Source: Scenedesmus sp. ARA3 (taxonomy: Eukaryota; Chlorophyta; Chlorophyceae; Sphaeropleales; Scenedesmaceae). Taken from it: 64,000 bases of DNA. The notes beneath the pieces are model-generated. The model saw only the letters and a program-made list of their open reading frames with translations, did not search any database and had not been told where the DNA came from. Shown one piece after another: positions 44,954 through 56,515 of this stretch (its first letter is position 1; each line of letters begins with the position of its first letter). The translations under genes and the position numbers were made by a program. The stretch spans positions 62,001 through 126,000 of the forward strand of contig RWJK01000514.1 of assembly GCA_004335835.1 (NCBI GenBank), given 5' to 3'.

Positions 44954-47900
44954 GCTGCAGCAAGTCGGATGAGGTGTTTGGCTTGAGGGTGTTGCGCTGT
45001 CAAGCCTGGCGGGTGGCTGCGCAGCTGGTGTGCAAGCAGCAGCAGAGAAATGCAAGCGCAGCTGCTGCACCACGCTTGTGTGCACGGTCGCCTGTGAGAC
45101 AGCAGCCTTGCTGCGGGGGCGCTGCCTTTCCTGCCGCTGCTGAGGGAAAAGGTCTGCAGCTAAAGCATGTTCTAGGTAGTACAGACCTAGCCCGAAGCTG
45201 TTGCTGACCGCTGTTGGCGCATCCTCAGCGCTGCCACTGCTGCTGCTGCTGCCATCGCCATTGCTAGCTTTCCTCAATGGCGGGCTCCCAATGCCGGCTG
45301 TGTGCTCTTGACAGGGACTGCTTGGCAGGGTGTTGGGCCCTGTGCTGACTGATGCGCCTCCCTGAGCATGCAGCTCAAACCAGACCAGCAGCGCATCACA
45401 GTCACCATGAAGCTCTGTGCTGCTGCTGCTGCTGCTGTTGGTGCTGCAGTAGGTTGCGGCAGAGCCGCCAGCAGCAGCTGTGTGCTGCCTGAGGTCAAAG
45501 GAAAGCAACTCAAATGGAGCGGACGCCGATTGGAAGCAGCGTGGCCTGCAGAATGCAATGCAAGGCGCAGCAAACGTGTCAGCATCAGGCTAGTGCTCAC
45601 GATCGGCGCTGCTTCACGTGACAGCTGCAGTGCAGCGTACAGCTATGCTAGGAGCGCAAAACAGCATGCCGGCCCACCTGCCATGCTCAATGCGCTCGAT
45701 GGTCGGGTTCCACTTGTACTTGTTGACAGGCGACAGGTCAAAGCCTGACACGTGCTGAGTCAGCGTAGTGTTGACCAGCCGCCCCTGGAGCTTAATGCAG
45801 CTGGGCACTGCCAGCGCATCAGGTGTGATGAGGCCCTGGGTTGCAGCAGCCTGCAGGGTGGGCAGCAGGCCCTGGCCCAGCATGCTGCATGCAGCAGGGG
45901 TTGTCATCACACAGCTTAAGGTTACTGACTGGTGGTGCCAAGGGCGCGGTTGATGCAGTGCACATGCCCATGGTGTTGAAGCAGAGTGACATGTTTAGTA
46001 GTAATGGTGGCATGTTTGCAGCGCAAGAGCATGACCAGCTGGCAAGCTTGTGACTGGCTGTAATCTAACGCAGTGTACGATCTGATGATTGGTGGCACCA
46101 CGCACAGCCACCGTCCCCAACAACGCACTGTGGCCGCATATGAGGGCACTGCGGCTGCTGTTTCACCTGTAGTCCAGCAGGTCAGTTACCACAATGTCTG
46201 CTTGGTGGTCCAGGAAGAAGCAGCCAGCACCAACAGCGCCAAGCGAAGTGTGCGAGCCAGCACGATCAGTCTGCCCTTGTGGCTGCTGCTCCTGCTGCTG
46301 CTGCTGCTGCTGCTGCTCGGGGCCCAAGACATGCACCACTGCATCAAACTCCGCTGTGTCCTGTGCCTCGCCTTGCGCCACTGGTGCTGCTGCTGCTCCC
46401 CCTGCGCTGCACGTACTGTTACCAACAGCAGCGCTGCTGCTGCCCTCGCTGTACCAGCACCTGCTCAGTGGCACCGGCACCAGCTGCACCTTACTCACAA
46501 GGCCCGGCTGCTGCTGCTTGTTGCCCTCCAGCAGCTGCTGTGCGGCCCGAAAGCCCCACCTGCCCTTCTCAACCACCACCACACTGCCTGCACCAGCAGC
46601 AGCAGCCAGCAGCGCCAGCACTCCGCCTCCTCCATTTGACAGAACCAGCACACGTGCAGCCGGCCCTTTCTGCTGGACTGCAGCTTGCAGGGCGTGCTTG
46701 TAGAATTGCAGCAGCGTGTCATCTGCTGACAAAGCCAGACCCCGCTTTGGGCCCTCCAGCTCGGCTAGCTGCATTGTGATGGCTGCAAGCAGCTGCTGGT
46801 ACTGCTGATGCTGCTGTTTGCTGTCAAATGCTGAGTCTGCAATACAGCTGAGCAGGCGCTCTGAAGCAGCAACTGCAGCTGGTGCTGCCTGCTGCAAGTT
46901 TGGCTCAGCAGCCCCAGCTGGGTGAGCTGCTGCGGCTGCACCCTGTGCACCATTACTACAGTCATCAGCTTCCCCTGCCAGCAGCAGCTTCTCATTAACT
47001 TCTGTTTCACTGGTAAGGTTGCTGCTGCTGCTGCTGCCGTTTTCACCAGCATGGGTGCTGTCAGTGCCAACATCAGCGCCCCTCATGCTGGGTGTCCAGG
47101 TGGGCCGCCACTCCCAGTCCTGCGGCTCCCAGGCATAGCCAGCCATGCCCTGCTGCAGCTGCTCAAGCAGCGCCTGGCGGCCAGCAGCCTGCACACACAG
47201 CACAATGCAAAACCACAGGGGTTTGGTGATGGGTTGCGGCAGTACCTGCAGCGCCATCGTACGCACTGCAACTGGATCACAGCTACTCTCAGCTGATCAC
47301 AGCTGATGGTGAGCTGTGCCGTGCATCATGCAGCTTGTAGCAGTGTGCCTGCATTGCTGCGTGCTGGCTGACTGGATAGTGTGCAGCCACGCTACCACAA
47401 TACATGTACACAGGCATACTGCATTACGCACCTCGCTTGCTCTGGTGGCTGCCCAGGCAGCATGCTCGGCCCTGAGCTCAGCCTGCACTGCCAAGTGCTG
47501 CTCCTGGGCTGCTGCTGCTGCCTGCGCCTGACGGAGCTTGGCAGCAACTGAGGCAGCCTGCGAGGAAGACGACAGAAGATTTGTAATGAAACAGCAGCTG
47601 ACACAGTATGCATGTTACATGTCATTGGCATTGGCATGTGGCCACAATTGTCATTGTGTATTGGGGACAAGCAGCAGTCGTTCTTCTGTAGTGATACGTG
47701 TTCGCTAGCAAGACGCCTTGCTTGAACAGCATGGCAAGAAGAGTCAAACCCAACATTTACCTCTGGTGCATCAGGTGGCAGCAGGTGCTGCAGGTGCTGC
47801 AGCAGCTGTACTGCCATGCTGTGCTGCTGCAGGGCTGTCAATGCTGCCGCTTGGCGATACAGAGGCTTGGGCCAGGTGGGTGCAGCCTGCAGGAAACAAC

Positions 47901-48174
47901 ACAGAGAGCGCAAAGGAAACGTAACTCAAGCAGTAGTTGATTCAGCTGCAAACTACCGCCGGGGGCACACCGTCTTAGACTGTGTTGGTGCTTGGAAAGC
48001 ATTAAAGGTGAGTGTTCGTGTTGGTTCATGTGGCTGTTGCTGCTGCTGCAAATCGCCATGCACACCTGGGCCGCTGCTGTCGCATACTCCAGCGCCTCTT
48101 CTGGCCTGTCCAGCTTCAGCAGCACGGCGGCTATGTTGCTGGTCAGGGCAGCCCACTCTGGAGGATCTGAGTAT

Positions 48175-48214
<40 letters not shown>

Positions 48215-48412
48215 GCTGCTGCTGCTGCTGTGAGGGTGGGTCTGCCAACTTCAACGCTTCAAGGTACAGTTGAAGCGCATCTGCAAGCGGCAAGCACGCA
48301 TGTTGGTCAGGGATGCTTTCTTTATGTTGTTGGAATGCAGCACAGCGCGCAACGCTACCTCACCTGCGAAGTTTCGCGCCTCGAAGGCTCGGCGAGCTAG
48401 CTCCTTCAACAT
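38890..48412 (-). CDS. TPR plus double arginine-methyltransferase protein, PRMT9-like
   Basis: Twelve phase-consistent exons: 48412-48364, 48280-48066, 47886-47761, 47557-47432, 47188-46167, 45884-45678, 45545-44745, 44554-44396, 41216-41009, 40563-40456, 40318-39884, 39552-38890, for 1372 residues. TPR-like helices come first (FADALQLYLEALKLADPPSQ, YRQAAALTALQQHSMAVQLL). A first methyltransferase fold has degenerate motif I (VLVLSNGGGGVLALLAAA) and TDLLDYSMLGQGLLP in place of the double-E loop. A second fold has WHFDMLGDEARNSAYDAAI, intact motif I (VLDIGAGTGLLSMMAVR), AGADRVTAVES and EVFDCGLIGEGAL with both glutamates, then a beta barrel with AFWFELQLDQQTWLSSSPY. TPR plus two PRMT folds is the PRMT9 layout; PRMT9 in animals methylates a splicing factor (family knowledge). 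The C-terminal 180 residues are low complexity. The exon 8-9 intron (44395-41217) holds the Whirly gene. Confidence 0.88.
41357..43001 (+). CDS. WHY: Whirly single-stranded DNA-binding protein, organelle-targeted
   Basis: Four phase-consistent exons: 41357-41549, 41807-41984, 42293-42447, 42766-43001, for 253 residues. Whirly proteins bind ssDNA in plastids, mitochondria and nucleus and stabilise organelle genomes. The start at MASLLSCKSAGVARSSLAAA gives a Ser/Ala/Arg transit peptide; an in-frame ATG at 41282 is upstream. The Whirly core has VDFSVYKKQGALMVKPIKPT (equivalent of the plant KGKAAL block), RRYNWDKKVMIGLQANEL, PDANHDFYHDT and a C-terminal helix FYTFEQLIKFAIPYMLGWD. Plant proteins have the same order, including the LIGW end. 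The gene lies entirely within one intron of the PRMT9-like gene on the opposite strand. Confidence 0.93.
43869..43904. repeat. Perfect 36-bp palindrome downstream of Whirly
   Basis: Left arm TGCATACAATGCAGCTTG is followed directly by its exact reverse complement. It lies about 0.9 kb after the Whirly stop, inside the large PRMT9-like intron. Confidence 0.9.
44231..44288. repeat. Exact 29-bp tandem duplication
   Basis: Unit beginning TGCCTGGCTAGCACTATAGT occurs twice without spacer. Each unit contains the palindrome GCACTATAGTGC. Located in the PRMT9-like intron about 110 bp from the exon 8 donor. Confidence 0.95.
44868..44951. repeat. (CTG)28 microsatellite inside PRMT9-like coding sequence
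   Basis: Twenty-eight uninterrupted CTG units. On the coding (minus) strand they fall in the AGC frame and encode a long poly-serine run between the first methyltransferase fold and WHFDML of the second. Confidence 0.97.
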
Positions 48413-50363
48413 CCTGACCGCTTGATGACTGGTATGCAGATACACGGGAACAGCAACTCAGACAGAAATACTATCGGGGTACGTTGTGTTCGGATGTGGA
48501 AGTCATGACATCTGGCTTTGCATCGTGAACATCAAACCGACCTTGGGGGCACGAACACTGCAGGACGACAAGCAGGAATGCGTGCGAGCCTGAATGTCCG
48601 ACTTGAGTTAAAGTAGGGCTTGCGACAGGAAGTTTCTGTGCAGACTGCATGCTTGAGGATTGTTAACCTACCTGTGCTGCTGTTCAACCCAGTGCGCGCT
48701 GTTGAAGGCCGCACTCGCATCTCACTACATCAGTGTTGTACTGCACTTGTCAAGCTCCTGTGTTACGTCAAACAGGGCAGTCAAAACTAGGCATGCAAGC
48801 AGCAGTGCTACTGCACACCGTGCCTCCAACCTGAAAAGTAATCCAGCTGTGGTAACGCAACCAGGGGTGGTGTTCAGGCAGAACATCCCACCACTGCAGC
48901 GCTCACTTGGTATTTGAGTGAGACACATGGCACACGCAGCAAATGAGATTGGCATCCAGAGCAAGACGTAACATCCAGCAAAGATGCATGCGAAGGGTTT
49001 TGTGGTGATGACACCACCAGCATGCACCAGCTGCAGCTGACCAGCTAATCCTGCCCCAACCGGCAAATCACTTCACCCTTCATCTAGCCTGCCGAGCATT
49101 GGCAGTACCATTCAACTGCTGTGCATCAATTCAAAAAGTCAAGTCGCGCGTGTACCAGTTCCCTGCCATACACAAGATAAAAGGAAGCAGTTCTGCAGGG
49201 CTGAACAATGTTTGCCTGCAGTGAGACACCATGAGGGGCCCATGAGGCCATGAACCAACCCTACATGAGCATGTGCATGCTGTAGGTGTCAGTTTGGGCC
49301 GCTCTTTGCTGCTAGATAATGCTCGGTGGAACCATGCAAGCCTGAAGTAGTCAGGTCCGGATGTGCAAGCCATGCCCACCAACAAAATTAAAGAAGAATG
49401 TCATGGTGCTGTCATAACACATGCTACACAAGCTGCCTGCAAAGTGATGTTACAGGCTCCTGATTTGATGCAGTGCAAAGAGGCGAGTGCTACATGACGC
49501 CACAATCCATGAAAAATAACAGGTGATCAACAGTACCGGCGACCCTCTTTAGAGAAGATGCTAAGTACTGCACTGAACGCATGTGTGCAGTGCAAACAAG
49601 GGGTGCCCTGATGGCCTGATTAAAGTGCTGTGTAGTAAGCACAAACAGCAATCTCTGCACAATGTAAGCTGGCTATGCATGGCACTGGACAAAGCTCGCG
49701 ATGCCCACTGGCGCCACCAAAGCAATGCAGAAACTCACAACTCAATGCAAGTGATATTGGCCTAACATGTTGACCAGCACATTTGTAACGCAAGCATAGC
49801 AGCCCCTGAAGATTGTCAACATGTGCCTCAGGCAGCATTGCACAACATGCAGCTGTAGCATGTAATGCAAGGTGTGAGGAAAGCATCTGCTGCTGCAATT
49901 CATGAGAACAACAGCCACAGCAACCGCCACTACATGCAAAAAAGCATGTGAAATAAGACGCAGCAGCCTGGCCGCAACAAGGTATGCAAAGGTTTGCGGC
50001 AGCACTGCAGCGACTTGCTGGCAGTGGCAAAAGAACGTTCCTAGGCGGCACGCAGGTGCTGCCAGCGACTGTTCCGAATGCAAGAACTACAAGCATGCAG
50101 GATGCAGTGCACTTGCGCAATGATCATGTATGTAACAGCTTCAATCAGCGACTCTCCTAAAGCAAGCCCACCTGCAACCGCATGAAGCGATGATGCAGTG
50201 CTGTGCCAACAAAACATTGGCAGATTCCACCATACTCCCCGACACATTGCGTGAGCGACAAGCCCAAAAAGCTCGACAAGGGTTTTACATGCGGCCTTGT
50301 AGCTTGCCTGCCTGCCGAACGGCACAATCTACAGAAGCAAGCACGGCAGCTGCGCATGCTGCC
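48413..50363. other. Intergenic region upstream of the PRMT9-like gene
   Basis: Holds the PRMT9-like promoter and the 3' UTR of the Cys-rich gene. A minus frame at 49066-48725 has two hydrophobic stretches but no supporting splice or family evidence. No RNA gene seen. Confidence 0.35.
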
Positions 50364-53183
50364 TTACAGACACGCGCCGAGCGTATTATCCCAAGTTCCA
50401 GCATCACACTTGCACGTGTAAACCCCGTTCACGTCGGCTGGGTCTGGGGCGCTCCAGATGGCGCCAGTTGGGCACTCGCACTTCTTTGACATGGCATTCC
50501 TGCAGCAGCACACCACATAAAGAAGCAGCAGCAGCAGCATATTGATGAGAAGCAGAGGCAGGCAACAGCAGCTGTAGCTGCAGTAGATCCTCTGTGATGG
50601 TTGCGCGTGGGCTGAAGCTCAAGCGTGCGCTGCTGGCACACATACGCTGCATGGAGCCATGCATGTTGATTGTTGTGCTCAGCACAAGACACTGTTGGCC
50701 ACGAGCACAGCTGGTGCATACCAGGCGCAATGCGGCGAGGTGTGCTTCTTACTCAGGGCAGGGTGGCGTGTAACATGCTAAGCTGACACTTGCACGCAGC
50801 ATGCGTTAGGCTCAATTCAATTCGAGTACATCAACTCAACATGTTTGCCGGCAGCACTCATTGGCTCTCACCATGAGACGTTCATCACACCGCAATCGCA
50901 GCCAGAGCTTTGCAGGGTAGCACCGTCAGCGCATGTGCAAGAATACACGTCCGCGGCATTTGCGCCTTGTGTGTAGTCAGCACCGCCGGGGCAGGTGCAT
51001 GTGTTTGTGGTGTTGCTCCACTCAGCAGCATCGTAGCATGAGCAGGTGCCGTCGGAGCCGTAGTTTGCAATTGCCTGCCCCCCTGGGCAGACGCACGCGC
51101 CGTCCACCAGTGCAGCGCCATCGTAGCAGACGGTGGTTGTGCACTTCTTGGCGAGGCGGTCGTATGTCTGGCCTGCCTCGCAGCAGACTGGCCATGTGTT
51201 CAGCAGGTTGTTCTGGGTGGCTGAAGCGCTGCAGGCATGCAGGAACAGCAGCAGCGCGCAGCACCTCAAGGGGCCGGTCACAATAAGTTGCAGCAGGTTG
51301 TGAACACAACAGCATAGCTGACAGGACCGCATCTTAACATGCACCATTGCATTCGCTGCTGGCGCCCAGCCCATGCAAAGTTACATGGGCGCGGCCTGGC
51401 ACCAGCGCTGAGCAGCACCAGCCGTGCGGCTACCAACAGCAGCTGCGCCCGCTCACCACTGCACGCAGGAGGGTGCCTTGTAATCATCGTCAGCAGGAGA
51501 CGCAGATGCAGCCACAGCCTGTGCCAGCCTCCTGCCGCTGGTCCTTCCCCTGCCCCTGCCCTTGCTCTCCTGCCTGACATAGTAGTTTGCATTGCACAGG
51601 CAGGATGTGGCATCTTCGCTGGCAGTGGAGTTGGCCTTGCACACTGTGCAGGCCCTGCTGCCAGACTTGGCGGCCACAGAGCCTGCTGGGCAGGCCTGGC
51701 AGGCGTTAGTTGCGGAGGTGACTGCAGGGTTAAATTTGCCGGCGGGGCACTTGGTGCAGCCTGGCAGCAGGAGGGGACAGCGCGGGGGCAGTAGCAGATG
51801 AGCGTGAGGTCGCTGGTGTGATGGTGGTGATGATGTGGCGGTGAGAGTGACATGATGGTTATGTGTGCAGCAGCTGAGACTAGCATAGGCAGGCCTTGAG
51901 GATGCAGCCTGGGTGGTGCTGTAAGCAGCACTTTTTCACCAAACCGCGCAAGCCCCGGTGGTTAGGCGACAGCCACAGCATACCGGCGAATTGCAGCCAG
52001 GGCAGGTCTGACATCAGCTGCATGCAAGCCCAGCATGCAGTTGTGCAGTTGTGGGTGGGTTACCATGTGTGGGTCCATACCACACGGCTCACACCTGTTA
52101 CGCCAGTCACGGACGACACGTCAGTGGCCTGGTAGCCAGCTGAGCACATGCAGGTTGAAGCCGGCAGGCCGGGGGTGGGGCTGGGGCGCGGGAAGATGGT
52201 CGACTTCTCAGGGCACCTGCAGAGTGTCAGCAGCGCAGCGAGGTACAGCTTGAGAGCTCGCTAGCAGCTGTGCACTGCAGGCTTGGCAAGCTTGGAAGAA
52301 TATTGACAAGCCTCAGAGGAATGTGTTAGGAAAGTAGGGCACCATGCAAGTGGGGTTGATATGACGCACGGTGCGGGTGGAAGGTAACCAACAGGTGCAG
52401 TACCAGATGAGTATGTGCTACCACGCTGTCCACACCATGTACTGCTGTCTTGTTGCGGACAAGGATAGCCTATTGCTGCAGTGTGCATCACATACATGCT
52501 CTGCTTTGCGCTACGATCATTCAGCTTACTTGGTGCAAGTTGTAGCGTTGGTGGCTGGGTCAGTGGAGATGATGCCATCGCAGCGCTTGCAGCATAAACC
52601 CTGCACGGCAACAAGCAAGGACATCATGTGTGACACGTCGCGCACGTGCATAACCCTGGCACATGTCTGCCGCGTTCTTGCTACACACCAGGCAGAGGAA
52701 TGTATGCGTGCAACCCAGCCACAAGCTGCTGCTCTGTTCTGGCATCATGGCGCTGCTGCAACTGGACCATCCTTACGCTTGTTGCAGGCGCATCTGCTTG
52801 TGTAGCTGGGGAGCCCAACTGCAGTAAGCCGTGTGCAAATGCAGCAGACATCAGTTGCTCGCCTGCGCTAGGTAATCTGGTGGCTTTGACTGAGTCCAAT
52901 GAGCCCATCATAGGCTACATGCATTGCAGCAGTTGTGCATGCCCACACAAGCTGCGTCCAGTGTAACGCCACGTACCTGCTTTGGGGTGTACTGCCCTGC
53001 TGCGCACGCCACGCAGGAGCCTGTCTTGGTCCTGCCCCTGCCGCTCGTTCTGTACTCGAAGTTGGGATCGCAGGCTTGGGTGCCAGTGGGCGGTTTGCAG
53101 TTGTCGCTGTCAGCCCTGGCCAGCGCAGCAACAGCCAGCAGGCAGGCAACTGCCAGCAGGTTGGCCTTGGTCGAGGTCGTCAT
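50364..53183 (-). CDS. Secreted cysteine-rich, EGF/ephrin-receptor-like repeat protein
   Basis: Six phase-consistent exons: 53183-52977, 52600-52530, 52216-52095, 51760-51457, 51228-50872, 50499-50364, for 398 residues. The N-terminus MTTSTKANLLAVACLLAVAA followed by LARADSDN is a clear signal peptide. Repeats rich in Cys follow: SCVACAAGQYTPK, CTKCPAGKFNPAVTSA with ACQACPAGSVAAKSGS and CTVCKANST (TNFR/ephrin-receptor-like spacing), then CYDGAALVDGACVCPGGQAI, NTTNTCTCPGGADYTQG and a last repeat KKCECPTGAIWSAPDPADVN. An Arg/Gly linker (GRGRGRTSGRR) sits after the fourth block. No transmembrane segment or kinase, so it is probably an extracellular-matrix or cell-wall protein (inference). All introns fall between Cys-rich modules. 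Confidence 0.85.
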
Positions 53184-55049
53184 GGTTGATCTGCAGAGCA
53201 GCCAGCAGGTCCAGCGGGTGAGGAAAACACGTGTATGGTTACATCTCTATTCATTGTCCGAAAAACTGCTTCACACCGCGCAGCATGCTGGCTGAGGTGC
53301 ACACAACACCAGCAGCTGTACGCTGATCAAACTCCGCGACGCTACCAGCACTAGAGGCCGCACGCCGCTCGTTCATGTCATATGTTTGATCTGAGCCGCT
53401 ACATGGCAATGGCGCACAGCAGTGCAATTGCAAATGTTTGCCGGGATTATCATTCAGCACCCAGGGGCGAAGATGCTGTAGCTGTGGAGAGCACGCTTAC
53501 AGCTGTGATTCGTTTTAACATTGTGTCCTTACCTTCCAGCCGGCACTATGCGTCAAAAGGACGATCAGCTGGACGCTGCAAGCTGCCCTGCTGATTTTAT
53601 GCCTCAATGAAAATACGCCTACCTCGGTTAGCAGAGAGTCATGTAGTAGCGCAACCAAAGTGAGCGAATTGGGATGTGGCAGTTGGCTTTATGGTGCTGG
53701 CTGCCCTGCACCGAGCTTCAGTGTTATTTCCAGTATAAACGTTGCCGGCGGCACATTGTGCCATGGTGAAACATACACTGTTAAAACCAGCAAGAGCACC
53801 TGAAATGTGAAATTCGGCAGCTGATCGACACTGCTAAGCCTAGGTAGTGAGCTCACTACGAACATCGTCGGGATCGGACCCAACCTACCTTGCTCTGGAT
53901 GCTGGATGATCCTGGATTTCAGTGCGCCCATTGGTAACATAGGTTTAACTATTATATGTAACACTAACAGGCTCGTGCTTCGGCGACTCAGATGGTGCGT
54001 GCAGCCGACGTCACAGCTTCCGGGGTCGACTGCTCACACCTACGAAGCCTGGCAGCTCCGTCAGCTGCTAGACGTACATAAGTTATGGAGAAACCGTTTA
54101 TTCATGTACGCGGACCCTGAGGATGCGCCCAAAGCACGCGCCCGGTCGAGTAATCCAGCTTCCTCAGCTCTGAGGCAGTTGACACTATCTCAGCCGAGAC
54201 AGTTCATGCTGTATCAGGTGTGAAGAGTTGCATGTGACACACGCTGCAGTCGCACATTGCAACATAGTGCGTAACGGTTTACTGGCACTCACTGGCGGGT
54301 TCAGTGTGATGATTTCTCAAAAGACGCAGTTGGTTGTTCACAGAGTGAGCTGCTGCTTGCGCTGTCACAGATACAGCGACTCCCAACAGTACGCTGCTGG
54401 CAGCAGCTGCTGCGCAACAATCAAAAGCAGCAGCAGATGGCGATGATAATGCACATGCTGCTGAAGTCGAAAGCTGTGTTTTGCAAATCTAGGCCTGCAA
54501 TGCTGCAGCAGCCAAGATTCTCGAAACGGCGGCCTACTGCATGAACGTGCGCAGCTAGGTGCAGCTGCCAAACTAAGCAAAGACTCTTATCGGATATGCT
54601 GTGAAGCCATAATCTGCCTGGCATAGGTGGCAACCAGAGATGCGTGGCATAGGCAAGACACTTCAAATGTGTATCTCACAGACAACGGTGTACAACGGCA
54701 ACCCAACACAGTCGCCCCAGCACAGCTCTGCACCCCTGCACTGCTGCACCACGTCCTACACTGCAATGCTAGTTGGACAGCAAGGTTTCCATGCTGGCCT
54801 GCTTCCCGCCGCTGCTGCTGCTGCTGCTGCTGCTGCTGCCCTCTTCTGAATCGTCTGCCGACTCCTGCAGGCACCAGCAGGCGGCCAGGGCAGGCAACCA
54901 AAGGGGCGTCAAGTGGTGGCAGCATCCACGCACCCACCAGCGTCGGCCGCCATGCAGCGCGTGCTGCACCTCCAAACCCGCAGCTGCAGCAAGCGACACC
55001 AACGCACGCAGAGGCCTGCCCAGCTGACGCTGCTGCTGCTGCTGCTGCT
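53184..55049. other. Intergenic region with an orphan exon-like frame
   Basis: A plus-strand frame (53906-54223) contains AHTYEAWQLRQLLDVHKLW, RNRLFMYADPEDAPKARARS and LRQLTLSQPRQFMLY and stops just after a possible GTGTGA donor. Its composition is balanced and unlike shadow frames, so it may be an exon of an unrecognised gene. The rest (54600-55049) is CTG-rich and antisense to the NFU 3' UTR. Confidence 0.25.
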
Positions 55050-56449
55050 CTACCGCTGCTGCTGCTGCTGCTGCGGCGGCTCGTCCAGCTGCTGCTCCAG
55101 CTGCTCAAAGGCCTTCAGTGCCTCCTCCTCGCCCTCATCAGGAGGCGCCTGGCAGCAGCACCAGGCGCAGCAGCACGGGCTTGGTGCCACGCCTCAGCTC
55201 TGCTGTGTGCTCATCTATGCTATGCTGCTGCTGCTGCTGCTGCGACACTGCTTGAGGCCGCATGTTGCTAATGGCTCTGCAGCAGCATGCTATGGGCGTG
55301 CGCTACACTGCCGCAGTGCAGCAAGTGCCTTCTTATGCATCAATGCGCGCCTCAGCAAGCACACAACACAGCGCTGGATGCACCCTGACTTGACTCAACA
55401 TGCACAGCCATCTACATGGAATGCATGCGCCCACCTTCCCACAGCACCCCTAGTGCTGCATAAAAAAAAATGCCGCTGCATGGCCGCTCAGCGCTGAAAA
55501 ATGCCGCTGTGTATGCTGGCTCACCTCCACGACCTGCTTCACCTCCGGGATGTAGTGCATGAGCATGTTCTCGATGCCGCTCTTCAGCGTGACGCTGCTG
55601 GAGGGGCAGCCGCTGCACGCGCCCTGCAGCCAGGCAGCAGCAGCACACACAATTCTGTCATATTTTACACACACACGAGCCATGAGGCCAGGCCAGTCCA
55701 GGGGTCAGCGCCACGGACCGCAACGAGGCTCAGGCATGCCGCGCATCGCAGTGCATACACATTGATGTGATGACAGTCTTGAAATGTTGCACTGTTCACT
55801 GGGCCCGCTGCTACGACTACAGCTGTACGTGCTGGGCTTGTGCATGAATGCGGCCCCTTGCGCAGGCAGCGACCCAACGCACCATCATCTTGAGGCTAAC
55901 GGTGCCGCTGTCTGCGTCGAAGCCGCGGAACACGATGTCGCCGCCGTCCTCCTGCACTGCGGGCCGGATGCGCGTCTCCAGCAGCTCCTTGATCATGGCC
56001 ACCACCTGGGCGGGAAGCAGAACACAAGGCATGAGGCATGAGGCATGAGGCACAAGGCATGAGGCATGGGCACCCAGATGTGCATGCAGGCAGCTCCTTG
56101 ATCATGGCCACCACCTGAGCAGCAGGCAGCATGCAGGCAGCCAGGCAGGCACGAAGTGTGAGGCATGAGGCGCAGTGAGATGGCAGTATGGTGCAGGCAG
56201 CTCCTTGATCATGGCCACCACCTGCTTGAAGGTGGCATGCGGGCATGAGCCGCAAGGCATGCGTCACGAGGCGTGAGGCACAAGGCATAACCATGTGCAT
56301 GCAAACATCTCCTTCATCATGGCCACCACCCGATGCACAGCACACAGCAGGCACGAAGCATATGGCACGAGGCACAGGGCAACTGCTGTGTATGTAAGTA
56401 TTGCGCTGCACGCAGGCATGTGAGTGCAGGGCTGCATCCTCCTCCTCCG

Positions 56450-56515
<66 letters not shown>

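Noticed and set aside
46163..46779. Several plus-strand frames opposite the PRMT9-like exon 5
   Set aside because: Poly-Leu/Cys/Pro translations of the antisense strand with no domain; the minus strand carries the methyltransferase fold.
38890..48412. Reading the locus as two separate methyltransferase genes flanking Whirly
   Set aside because: Exon 8 and exon 9 join in phase in the middle of one AdoMet-binding motif, and neither half is a complete enzyme alone.
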